From: Nicotiana tabacum
Lineage: Eukaryota; Streptophyta; Magnoliopsida; Solanales; Solanaceae
DNA length: 64,000 bases
NCBI RefSeq assembly: GCF_000715075.1
Contig: NC_134082.1
Coordinates: 101,782,399-101,846,398 of the forward strand
Reading direction: 5' to 3'
The translations under genes were made by a program, and so were the position numbers. Positions 38,637 through 49,254 of the stretch are shown piece by piece. Under the pieces are notes generated by a model. The model was not told the origin of the DNA. It saw only the letters and a program-made list of their open reading frames with translations, and did no database searches. Every line of letters begins with the position of its first letter. Position 1 is the first letter of the stretch.

Positions 38637-38746
38637 AAAATTTCTGGACAGTGTATGATTCGGGCAGTCCGAGAGTTTTCTCATTTTTGGAGCTATGGAG
38701 CTCGGATTGAAGCGATTTTCGAAGCGATTTTCACCATATGGATTGG

Positions 38747-38753
38747 GGTAAGT
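38747..38753 (+). promoter_or_regulatory. splice-donor-like GGTAAGT in element N LTR
   Basis: Context ATTGGGGTAAGTGTTC, 1.29 kb into the LTR. Equivalent sites occur in sibling LTRs at 1.04-1.29 kb. Possible donor of a leader intron. Confidence 0.35.
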
Positions 38754-41585
38754 GTTCTATATCCTAAAGTGATTATATTTAATGATTTCATGGTTATTTT
38801 CATCAAGAATTAGTGAATCAAATGGAAGAAATTGGAGAAAAGTTGTAAACTTTTCAAAAACGAAAATTCTAGATTTGGAGGCCGAATTGTTATCGGAATT
38901 TAGTAATTTTGGTATGGTTGGACTCGTGGTTGAATGGGTTATCGAATTTTGTGAGTTTCGTCGAATTCCGAAGCGTGGGCCCGGGTGCCGGGTTTGAGCA
39001 ATTCCGGGATTTTGATGTTAAATTAGATATTTTCAAGTGGGCTTCGCTCCCTTAACATATTTTAATGATTATGTACTGATTGTGGCCAGATTTGGAGCAT
39101 CCGTAGGTCGATTCGTGCGGGCGAGGCATCGCGGGCTAGATTTTGGACCGGATCGAGGTGAGTAATTGATGTAAATGATGTCCTGAGGGTTTGAAACCCC
39201 GGAATTTAACATCGTAACGCTTTATTGAGGTGACTTGCACGCCGGATAATGGGCGTGGGATAGAGCACCATTGGGGATTGTGACTTGGTCCGTCCCGAGA
39301 GATGTTTTTACCGTGTTTTCTATTTGAACTAAATTGGGAATCATCCTTACTTAGATTTAATTGTTACATTTGGGATTCTTGCCGATTATTTGAATCCTTC
39401 AGGGATTGACATCACTGTTTTCGCATACATGCATATCATTTGATCTCAGTCCAAGGTTTTAAATACTGTTTCGCAAACTCAACCATCTTTCTAAGATTTG
39501 AAAACTTAAATGATATTTCTAAATGATATTTCGGGCTGAGAACTACTATTTTACAAATGCCCAAGGGGCTTATGATGATTTCTGGACTGAGCATGGATCG
39601 GGCTGCGCGCCGTAGCAGTATTATATTGATATTGAGGCCGAGAGCCTAGTTGATTACATTGATATTGAGGCCAAGGGTCTGGTTGATTACATTGATATTG
39701 AGGCCGAGAGCCTGGGTGATTATACTGATATTGATATGAGGCCGAGGTCCTAGATTTGATGCCACGAGATGGCTTTATATTGCGCTTAGGCTGTAGGAGC
39801 CCCTCCGGAGTCTGTACACACCCCCAGTGTGCGCCGTCGACAATAAATAAAATGGATGGCTCGGGCTGCACGCCGCAGTTGGTACTAAAGAGTACCATCA
39901 TATGCATTGCATTGCACTCATGCATAGAGTGTACCATCATATGCATTGCATTACACTCATGCATTTGTTTTTATCTGTTATACTTGTCTCAGTAATTGGT
40001 ACTCTGATTTAATTGACTTGTTGCTTCACTAATTGTTGTTCTAAACTGCCAGTCATAGTTTACTTTGTATTTTTCCACAATTTCTTATTCTCAGACTTTA
40101 TTTATGTTTATTACTCACTGGGTCGGAGTACTTCACATTACTTCCTGCACCTTGCGTGCAGATCTAGGTACACCACAGGCTGAGTGAGGATTTGTTTAGC
40201 TGAGCAGCAGTATCCGGGAGTATTGAGGTAGCTGCATGGCATTCGCAGCCTCGATCTCTCCCCTCTATCTCTATCTTTTATTCCATATTTTTGCCTAGAC
40301 AGACTTGTAATAGGTGGATATTCTGTATTAGAGGCTCATATTCGTAACACCAGATTCTATTGGCTATGGTGTGGTATTTTAATTGAACTTCCGCAGATTT
40401 TATTATTAATTATACACTTGAATGTAATGACTTAGTAAATTCTCTGTGATATTTATCTATAATCTGAATAAGAAATTTGGGATAATGTTGTAGAATGGTC
40501 GGGCTTGCCTAGCAGTGTGTTGGGTGCCATCATGACTGGGATTGGGGTCGTGATAATTTCCATCACTGCTGACCACAAAAAAACCACCGCTGACCGTGGT
40601 AAATCCACCGCTACCACGGAGAATGTTGACTGTAGTGACATGCTTTAGTATTTTGGCCATAACTTTCTCTATATATGTCTAAATTGTGATTTATTTACCT
40701 TTCTGGAAACTAGACACAAAGGACTACAACTTTTATTTTTATATAAATTCCTTGTAGATCAAAAGATATAGGCTTCCGAAGTCAGACCAGCGACCTGCGG
40801 ATTCTTCATGATTGCGGACCATTTTTTACGACTGCAGCAAAACCACCGCCCTCAGCGGTACAAATTACACGCCAACTGCAAATTTAAGCACCAGAACCAA
40901 TGCTTGAGTTCCGGTAATGCCCGTACTTCGCTCAAAACACACCCGGGACCCCCAGAACCTCAACCAAATGTACCAACACATCCTAGAACATCATACGAAA
41001 CTTTGCCCCACTCTCAAATCACGTCAAACAACGCTAAAACCACGAATCAGATGCCCAAACGCATGAAAATCACTATGAACTTCAAGAACCTCTAGAATTG
41101 CAACCAAACGTCCGAACCACTTCAAATCAACTCCAAATGATACCAAATTTTGCAGGCAATTCCCAAATGACATAATGAAGCTGTTCAAACTTTTGAAATT
41201 TCATTCTGACCTCGATAACATAAAAGTCAACTATGGGTCAAAGCTCTCCATTTTCGAAACTTCAACTTTTTCAACTTTCACCAACATGCCACAAATTACC
41301 CTACGGGCCTCTAAACCTAAATCCGAACACACGCCCAAGTCCAAAATCACCGTACAACCAAAACTCATTCCAGAGCTATTTACTAAAAATTCAAATTTCG
41401 GTCCATTTCTCTCCTCTTAAGCTCCCAAAACTATATACTTTCTTTCCAATTCGACTCTGATTCATCCGAAAACTGAATCCAACCATGCATATAAGTCGAT
41501 ATACATAATGTGAAGCTGCTCTTAACCTCAAACTGCCAAACCGGGCAAAATTACTCAAAATGACTAGTCGGGTCGTTACAAAAAG

Positions 41586-43069
41586 CAATTAGATATAAAG
41601 GTGAAAATCATTAGGTCAGGTAGAGGTGGTGAATATTGTGGAAAATATAATGAATCAGGACAATGTCCATGTCCATTTTCAAAGTTCCTCGAGGAACGTG
41701 GCATATGTGCACAGAATATTATGCCAGGAATACCTCAATAAAATGGTATTGCAGAAAGTCGTAATCGAACACATATGGATATGGTTAGGAGCATGATGAG
41801 TAATTCCTCATTACCCAAATCATTGTGGATGTATGGTCTTAAAACCACTATATATTTATTAAACAGGGTTCTTAGTAAGGCAGTTTCAAAGACTCATTTT
41901 GAACTGTGGACGGGAAGGAAACCTAGGTTAAGGCACTTGCATGTTTGGGATTACCCAGCAAAAGCTAGAGTTTATAATCCGCAAGAAAAGAAATTAGATT
42001 CTCGAATAATAAGTGGTTACTTTATTGGTTATCCAAAAAAATCTAAAGGGTATGTGTTTTATTGTCCAAACCATAGTTCGAGAATTGTTAAAACCGGTAA
42101 TGCAAGATTCATTGAGAATGATGAAGTTAGTGGGAGTGTTGAAAAACAAAGTGTGAAAATAAAAGAGGTGAGGGTCAATATTACATTACCCATGAATGTG
42201 CCTACTTCCACACAAATACCAAATATTATTCCAGTTATTGAAGAACACTTTGACAACACCGAGCAACATTTGGATGAAACACTTCATGAAGAAACTAACT
42301 CACAAATATCTGACACAAATAAACCACAAGAAATGCCATTAAAAAATCTCAAAGAGTTAAAAATTCAGCTATTTTGGATGATTACGTGATTTATTTGCAA
42401 GAGTCGGATTTTCACATTGGCCTTAATAAGGATCCAGTTTCATTTTTATAAGCCATAGAAAGTAATGAGTCTGACAAATGGATTGATACCATGAAGGAAG
42501 AGTTAAAATCCATGGAATATAATAAAGTCTATGATCTCATTGAATTACCAGAAAGTTCTAGGAGAATCGGGTGTAGAGGGGTATTTAAGACCAAATGTGA
42601 TTCAAATGGAAATTTTGAACGATATAAAACTAGATTTGTTGCCAAGGGTTATACTCGAAAAGGAGGCAATGATTATAAAGCAACCTTTTCACCGTTCGTT
42701 AAGAATTATTATAGCTTTGGTTGCTCATTATAATTTAGAGTTACAGTAAATAGACATGAAAACTGTCTTTCTTAATGGAGACCTCGAGGAGGAAGTTTAT
42801 ATGGACCAACCAGAGGGTTTGAAACTAAAGGAAAAGGTCAAATGGTGTGTAAACTGAAGAAGTAAATATATGGACTTAAACAAGCCTCACGATAATGGTA
42901 TATAAAGTTTGGTGATACCATAACATCTTTTGGATTTGTGAAAAATATCGTTGATCAGTGTATATACCAAAAGATCAGTGGGAGCAAGTTTATATTTTTA
43001 GTCCTATATGTTGACGATATTCTACTTGCTGCTAATGATTTAGGTATATTGTGTGAGACTAAAGATTTT
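41586..43069 (+). pseudogene. Ty1/copia integrase C-terminal part and reverse transcriptase, disrupted
   Basis: The reading frame resumes after the target duplication with QLDIKVKIIRSGRGGEY. The second catalytic Asp of integrase, usually in RSDRGGEY, is Gly here. A stop replaces Gln in PGIPQ-stop-NGIAES, which still holds the catalytic Glu. The long open stretch 41775-42389 is the integrase C-terminal domain (FELWTGRKPRLRHLHVWD). Reverse transcriptase follows across frameshifts: VFKTKCDSNGNFERYKTRFVA at about 42580-42640, LNGDLEEEVYMDQPEG at about 42770, and an intact YVDDILLAAND at about 43007-43040. The coding breaks at 43069 where the LINE enters after ETKDF. Confidence 0.88.
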
Positions 43070-43130
43070 TTCTTTCATGCAAAAACTTTCTCTCTCTAGT
43101 ACATGAGCTCTCTTCTCAGCAGTAACTGAT

Positions 43131-43657
43131 ATGGCGAGGAAAGCAAAATCTGGAGGAGGAGGGAGTACCTTACAACTCAATACAACTAGAAGAGACCTAA
43201 AAAAGTTCCACTGTCAATGGAGGCAAAGAAATTTTGAAATGTCAATGCAATTCAAGGTATAGCTCCATTAGATTTGGATAGAACAATGGCATCGACATCA
43301 ACAATGGTAGAGAACACGCCGGCAACAAAATCATGGAAGATCAAACAGAGGAAGAGGTAAGTGAATCGGAATCAATAGGAAAACAAAGCCATGCAAAAAC
43401 ACCAAAAATAGGGGAAAATTAGAGTGGAATTGTAGGGAAAGGTGAATAGAGTGAAGGGTATGACCTAACCGGAAATGGAGGGGAGCAATTGAGGGAAAAT
43501 GTGAAAGTTACAATGGAAGACATAAAAGATGAGATAATCTACTGGAGATCTACAGTAATTTGCTACGTCCTAGGTTCAAATCCACCACAAACTGTTATGG
43601 AGGGCTACCTTAAAAGATTATGGGGATCACTGGGAATAGATAAAATAGCCTAGGTGA
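43131..43657 (+). pseudogene. LINE ORF1, N-terminal part
   Basis: ATG at 43131 begins MARKAKSGGGGSTLQLN. Stops appear after about 38 codons. Further on, EDIKDEIIYWRSTVICYVLG and a GYLKRLWGSLGIDKIAWVNR segment (about 43515-43655) form the start of the DUF4283 domain usual in plant L1 ORF1 proteins, which bind the element RNA. Reading is broken at 43657 by solo LTR D and continues at 46381. Confidence 0.75.
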
Positions 43658-43662
43658 ACAGA

Positions 43663-46375
43663 TGTAATGACCCGATCGGTTATTTTACTTTCTAGAATCT
43701 TGTTCCCCTAAATGAGAATTCTCGTACTTGCTTTTACTGATTTATGTCTCACAGGGATGGTTAGTTCGAGATTTGAAAGAGTTCAGGTTGAAATCGGAAC
43801 ACTTGGTTCCTTAAAGTTGGCTTAAAAGGCCAAGTTTGACTTCGGTCAATATTTTAAGTAAACGACCTCGGAATCAGAATTTAATAATTCCAATAGGTTC
43901 GTATGATAATTTTGGACTTGAACGTATGTTTGGATCGGGTTCTGGATGACCTGGGAGCATTTTGGCGCCTAATAGTGAAAGTTGATTCTTGAAGGTTTTA
44001 GAAGTTCTTTAAATTTGGTTTGGAGCGGGTTTTGGTGTTATCGAGGTCCAAACAAAATTATGAGACCGAGAATAGTTCTATAACATCATTTAAGACTTGC
44101 ACGCAAAATTTGGTGTCATTCCGAGTAGTTTAAGTATGTTTCGGTGCATTGGAACTAAATTGAAGAACTTGAAGTTCTTAAGTTTGATTCAATTGGTTTT
44201 GGGGTGCAATTCTTAGTTTTAATGTTTGTTTGGGCGTTTCGAGAGTTCGAATGAGTCCGTTTTATGATTCTAAACTTGTTGGTATGTTCGGGCAGGGCCC
44301 GGGGTCCCCGAGTGTTAATCTGACGAGGCTCGGACCAAGTTAGAAACTTAGAGCAAGAGTTAAAGCTCCCTAGTTCTGTCATAATCGCACCTGCGCTTGG
44401 CCAGCCGCAGGTGCGAGCCATGAGCCGCAGAAGAAGAAATGCGAAGGGAGCCCAGGCACCGCAGGTGTGAAGGAATTTACGCACCTGCGAGACTGCAGGT
44501 GCGAACACTATGGTCACAAGACCGGAAAAGGCTCGCAGATGCGGCTCCTTATGTTCACAGATGCGGAGCCCGGTCAGGTGAAGAAAAGGCGCACCTGCGA
44601 AGGCCTTGCCACAGGTGCAAGACCACAGATGCAGCCCTATAATTGCAGGTGCAAAAATCGCATAAGGCAGAACCTCATTTAATACGGGACTTAGGCATTT
44701 TTGAGCTCATTTATTTCACTTTGGGGCGATTCTTGGAGATCTTAGAGAGGGGATTTCACCTAACACTTTGAGATAAGTAATTCCTACACAATGTGAGTTA
44801 AATGCATAGTTTATGGGTAGATTATAACATGTAAATTGGTAGAAATTATGGGTTTAGGAGAAAACCTAGGGTTTTGATAAAAATGAGATTTTACAACGAA
44901 AATGATTATGAAACTTAGTGAAAATCATATATTTATGTTCCTAAGGTTATGGGTGATAATTTTCTTGAAACGTTTTTGGAATCCAGGCACGTGGGCCCCG
45001 GGGTGAATTTTAGAAACCTTACATTTAAGGTTGGGTAAGTACTTAAATAGTACGAATATAAACTTTTGAACATATATTAATTAGTTATTACACTATTTGA
45101 ATAGTTTTGGATTGTTCGGCTCCGATTAGAGGGTTTGAGCGCATTCTTGAATTTGGAAGTAGGCTTTGATACAAGGTAAGTCTTTTTTCTAACCTTGTAA
45201 GAGAGAATTTACCCCATAGGTGAACCTAATTAAAATGTGTTATTATTTGGGGGGGGCTACGTATGCACGAAGTGACGAGAGTCCGTATGTAGCTACTATT
45301 TCTGTTTATGCTCGGTTAGTTTTAGGTTTACACCATACTTTGTGGACACCGTTATATGATTATATTTGTTAATTGTAACAAATGGAATTAAGTTGAGGAT
45401 TTTCAAGGATTTCAAAGCTTCAAGTTGAATTGTCTTTATTTTGAAAAGAATCAAGAAAGAATTATGATCTATTGATAAATTTATATTTGACCACGTCGCT
45501 TGTATGATTCGCGAGCATGGAAATTAGATGCATCCATGGTTTGCGTCGTTCGATCCTCGGTAGTGCACAATTTACATTTATCTTGGATCGGGCCAAACAT
45601 CCTCGGTGGAATTCGTGTGTGATAATAGAACTGGAAATCTTTTTTTATAACTTGTATAAATTCATTGTTTGAGAGATCATTTGTTTTAAATGAAGTAAGT
45701 ATTTTGGGTCCTTAAATATGATGAAAGAATTGTTCAGTTATTTCTAGTTCTGAGTTTTATTGTTATCTCTATATATCATGTTTAATTAGAATTTCATATT
45801 ATTATATTGTTGGCCCTTAGTAAGTGTCGGAATCGACCCCTCGTCACTACTTCTTCGAGGTTAGACTAGATATTTACTAGGTACATATTTTTATTTATTC
45901 ATGCTACACTTCTGTACTTAATTGTATTGGATTTGAGGCAGGTGCATCTGGTCACATGTTCGACGCACAGATTTGGTCCCCATTTCGAGACTTCATGGTG
46001 AGCTGCCTTCTGAGCCGTTTTGCAGCAGCTGGAGTCTTCTTTATGTTATATTTTTCTGTCTATTTTCTTCCAGACAATAGACTAGTATTCTTTTGTATAT
46101 TCTACTAGGACGCCCACATACTTGTGACACCAGGTCTTGGCACACACACTAGTAGACTTATGATTTTGGATTTATTTACATGATTTTGATTTGTACTCAC
46201 TTGCTTCCATTTAATTATGCTACGTTTGCAAATTTCTATATCTTTTAACAAGTGAGGACATGTTATCCACTTAGTAATTTATTTAAACTGGAAATCACTA
46301 GTTTGATCAGTGTTGGTTTGCCTAAAAACGGTGTTGGGCGCCATCACGGCCTGTAATATAAATTAGATCGTGACA
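43663..46375 (+). mobile_element. solo LTR D (Tekay-like), 2.71 kb, TSD ACAGA
   Basis: Starts TGTAATGACCCGATCGG and ends TAGATCGTGACA. ACAGA flanks both ends exactly (43658-43662, 46376-46380). It holds a GCACCTGCGG-type block (44385-44660) and a weak donor-like GATAAGT near 44772. It interrupts LINE ORF1. Confidence 0.93.
44385..44660 (+). repeat. CpG-rich block with GCACCTGCG / CGCAGGTGCG words (LTR D)
   Basis: Ten or so copies of CGCACCTGCG, GCAGGTGCGA or CACAGATGCGG in both orientations, 0.72-1.0 kb from the LTR start. The word matches the block at 57750-57985 in the Tekay LTR. Confidence 0.65.
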
Positions 46376-46380
46376 ACAGA

Positions 46381-46977
46381 GGTGTGTTCATAGTAATATT
46401 CCACTCACTGGAGAACTAGGAGAAGGTGGTGGAGAAAGGAATAAGAATGTTTGACAAAAAGCCAATGGTGGTTAAACCATGGAGACCTGACATTAAATTT
46501 GACAAGCAGGTGGTTGATAAAATTCCTGTGTGGATTAGATTGATGAATCTGGATATCAAATACTGGGGACAAAATGCTGTAACAAAAATTGCAGGAATGA
46601 AAGGCAACCGTTTGAAAGCAGACAGAGCAACAACACAAAAGCAGAGGCTACGATTTGCAAGAATTTTGGTTAAAGTTGAACCAGATAAGATGTATCCAGA
46701 TATGGTGATGTTTGGGAATGAATGTGGAGTGATCATTGAGCAAGAGGTTATCTATGAATGGAAACCAGTATTTTGTAAAGCATGTGGAAACTTTGGGCAT
46801 GATATTAGAGAATGTAGGAAGCAACTAAGGCAGGATAAAGCAAGAGAGGAAATCAACAAAGAAACAGGCAACAACAATACAAATGGCTACAAGGAGAAGG
46901 AGAAACCAGAGGAACAACAACACAATGAAGCAAGGGACATTACCCCAATAGAAAATGGGAGTAACAAAGACAAGTAG
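46381..46977 (+). pseudogene. LINE ORF1, C-terminal part (DUF4283 and CCHC zinc knuckle)
   Basis: An open stretch of about 183 codons from 46426 reads VEKGIRMFDKKPMVVKPWRP, then VWIRLMNLDIKYWGQNAVTK, then a zinc knuckle CKACGNFGHDIREC at about 46777-46815, followed by a charged Lys/Glu-rich tail ending at 46977. This is the second half of DUF4283 with zf-CCHC, the RNA-binding protein of plant L1 elements, not a cellular zinc-finger gene. Context (poly(A), ORF2 downstream) supports this. Confidence 0.88.
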
Positions 46978-47234
46978 CAGAAAAATAGGGAAATAAGAAC
47001 TAGGCAAAAAATAACAAAAAAGAACAGGAAGCATGGAAAATGGTACAAGGGAAGAAAGCATGGAGAAATTGAGGAAACAATCAAAACACCTATGCTGCAG
47101 TAACACAATTGAACAACAGGAATAATGGAATGAATGATGGTGAGGAGCGGTCTAAGGAAAGCCAGTTGGAGCCACAAGGAAATGGTAACAAATCAGGGAA
47201 GGTTGGGGGACCTAAACCCCACCTCCCTAATGGA

Positions 47235-48040
47235 TAGTACTGCGTTCTGGAATACCAGAGGCCTACAGCACAACCAAATAGAAAGAAGTGAATCTATTCC
47301 TTCAAAGACAGCAGGTTGGACTATTTGGGGTCTTGCAAACAGAGATTAACAGAGTTAAGGAAAATAAAGTTGCTCTTAATCTTTGCACAGGGTGGTCTTA
47401 TACTACAAATCACTCTAAATATAGCGCATGAAGGATATGGATATTAGGGAGGCCTCATATCTTTACTATAAAAGTAAAAATGGTGATAGAACAACTCATT
47501 TATAGTATCATAACTCACAGTAGCACAGGGAAGAGGATTAGTGCGATAATGGTGTATGGATTCAATGATCCAGCACTAAGGTCTGACTTGCGGAGAGACA
47601 TAAGGATGATAGCTAACCAAATGGTAGGGGCATGGAAAATTATAGAGATTTCAACTTTATACTCAGTCAAGAGGATAGAGTGGGTAGTAAGGTGACATAT
47701 GCAGAAATAAAGGAGTTTAAGGAATGTGTGGAACAATGTGGACTTCAAAAACTGAAATCAGCTGGGTGTTTTTATACCTGAAATAATAAATAAGAAGGAC
47801 ATGATAGAGTGCTAAGTAAAATTGACAAGGTGATCACCAACAATGACTGGGTGAATAAACTGCCAGCATCTGAGGTTCATTATATGCCAGCAAAAATATA
47901 TGATCACAATCCTGCAATGATCAAATGGGAGGGAATAGGTACACCTAAGATGAGGATATTCAGATACTACAACATGTGGAGCATGAACAACTCCTTCATG
48001 ACAAGAGTGGAGGGGAGCCGGAGACAACCAATTTAAGGGA
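47235..48040 (+). pseudogene. LINE ORF2 endonuclease domain, disrupted
   Basis: FWNTRGLQ near 47255 is the usual start of the plant L1 APE-type endonuclease. Following pieces in shifting frames are NLFLQRQQVGLFGVLQTEI, SAIMVYGFNDPALRSDLRRD (about 47535-47595) and RDFNFILSQEDRVGSKVTYAE (about 47645-47710). The GDFN-type metal-binding word reads RDFN. DKVITNNDWVNKLP and HNPAMIKWEG close the domain. Several stops and frameshifts prevent translation. Confidence 0.8.
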
Positions 48041-49085
48041 CAAACATGTTTAGAGTGGTGGGAAAATTAAACAGACTTAAAAAAGTGTTGCTAAAGTTAA
48101 ATAAAGACAAGTTTGTAGAAGTAGAGAAACAGGAAGATGAAAGCATGAAGAAGCTGGTAGAATGCCAAGAGAAAATACAAAAAGATCCCAGGAAGGAAAT
48201 GTTAGGCAAAGAGGAGAAGGAATTGACAAAGCAATACATATATTGGAAGGAAGCAAAAATAAACTACTTGCAGCAAAAGAGAAAAGTACAATGACTTAAA
48301 TATGGAGACATGAACACAAGCTATTTCCACTCGGTAATCAAGGCAAAGAGAGCAGCAAGCAGAATATTCACAATCCAAAGTATGCAAGGAGAAACAGTCC
48401 AATCAATAGATGCAGTAGCTGATGCTTTTAGAGAATTCCATATACAAGTTTAATGGACACTGACAAGTAAAATAGAGATCATGTGGCAAGCCACATAACC
48501 AAAGAAGGAGAGATTGTCTCAGAAAAACAAAGGAACCAACGGATAAAAGAGTTTTCACAAAAGGAAGTTAAAGAATCACTATGGGATATAGAAGGGACAA
48601 AGGCACCCTGATGGGTATGGTAGTCAATTTTTCAAGGATAGATGGAACATTGTAGGGGAGGATATCACTGCAACTGTGCTGGAATTTTTCTAATCTGGGA
48701 AAATGCTCAAAGCTCTTAATAGTACAGTGATCATCTCATGCTGCAACAATTGAAGATTATAGACCTATAACATGTTGTAATTTGGTGTACAAGATAATCT
48801 CAAAGATGTTGTGTAACAGATTGAAAGTGGTGCTGATAGACATCATATCACAAAACTAAAGTGCCTTCGTGGCAGGGAGAACAATAGTGCAGAACATACT
48901 AATCTGTCAAGATTTGATCAGATTATATAATAGGAAACAAACTACTAAAAGTTGCTTGATCAAGGTGGATTTGAAAAAATGCATATGATTTTATTAAATG
49001 GAAGTTTGTAGAGGAAATGAAGCATGCACTAAACTTCCCTACACTATTCATAAGATGGATTACGGTATGTATCACAACAACCAGC
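48041..49085 (+). pseudogene. LINE ORF2 linker and N-terminal reverse transcriptase, disrupted
   Basis: A helical Lys/Glu-rich linker (48046-48294) leads to GDMNTSYFHSVIKAKRA. The RT fingers follow with YRPITCCNLVYKIISKMLCNRL (about 48755-48820), SAFVAGRTIVQNILICQDLI (about 48858-48920), IKVDLKK (first RT Asp, about 48960) and WKFVEEM. It stops at VCITTTSY (about 49085), where sequence foreign to the LINE begins. Stops occur in each part. Confidence 0.8.
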
Positions 49086-49254
49086 TATAGATGGAATACC
49101 GCGAGTTGTGGTCCTCCTCAAGAATCAACTCCCAAAGCCCATCCACATTGGGAACATATATCTGGCCCTGCATCCTCAACAAGCCATCATCACCAGTAGT
49201 CACATCTCTAGCATCACCTCATCGAACCTTGTCCTGAAGGACGAGTAGATGGGG
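49086..49254 (-). pseudogene. Tekay pol fragment inside the LINE
   Basis: On the reverse strand this about 170 bp matches the pre-integrase part of the Tekay element at 59959-60120: CTTGTCCT, GCCAGAGATGTGACTA-type wording, GTTGAGGATGCAGGGCC, then the SSRYSIH codons. It is joined directly to LINE sequence on the left and ends at the solo LTR on the right. It replaces the LINE RT middle section that should lie between TTTSY and LTHLCFADD. It has no ends of its own, so filler DNA or a captured fragment is more likely than a transposition. Confidence 0.6.

Larger units (their letters stand above)
30170..40555 (+). mobile_element. complete non-autonomous LTR element N, TSD ATTTC
   Basis: LTRs at 30170-32918 and 37459-40555 enclose a 4.5 kb internal region. 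ATTTC flanks both ends exactly (30165-30169 and 40556-40560), and the uninterrupted target is visible in the partner LTR near 23931. The 3' end reads GTCGTGATA instead of GTCGTGACA. No gag-pol is present. By eye the first about 220 LTR bases differ at roughly 14 positions. Primer site, leader and polypurine flank resemble those of the element it sits in. Confidence 0.92.
37459..40555 (+). mobile_element. 3' LTR of element N (3.10 kb, full length)
   Basis: Starts TGTGACAACCCGACTCG and ends GGTCGTGATA (terminal CA mutated to TA). It holds the ACAGTA array, a GGTAAGT at 38747-38753, the 33 bp triplicate (39625-39723), hairpins at 39602-39616 and 39866-39878, and the duplicated ATATGCATTGCATT unit. 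Confidence 0.9.
18368..41580 (-). mobile_element. non-autonomous LTR retrotransposon (LARD-like) inserted in copia, carrying nested elements
   Basis: Two related LTRs (18368-24971 and 27578-41580, each about 3.6 kb after removing insertions) flank a 2.6 kb internal region with a primer site and polypurine tract but no gag or pol. Target duplication is AAAAT/AAAAG in the copia integrase. By eye the first about 280 aligned LTR bases differ at roughly 20 positions, about 7%, pointing to an age of a few million years if usual plant LTR rates hold. A solo LTR lies in the 3' LTR and a complete element in the 5' LTR. The ends, leader and polypurine flank match the Tekay element at 55877-64000, which suggests mobilisation by such a partner. 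Confidence 0.85.
27578..41580 (-). mobile_element. 5' LTR of the non-autonomous element, interrupted
   Basis: It lies next to the primer site and ends at 41580 against the copia integrase. Positions 30170-40560 are the nested element and its duplication. The nested insertion lies 18 bp upstream of the TATA box and cuts it from its CpG-rich block (40561-40865). Rejoined length is about 3.6 kb. Confidence 0.85.

Noticed and set aside
46426..46977. Possible cellular zinc-finger gene
   Set aside because: The CCHC knuckle and upstream DUF4283 are the standard ORF1 of plant L1 elements; endonuclease and RT lie downstream.
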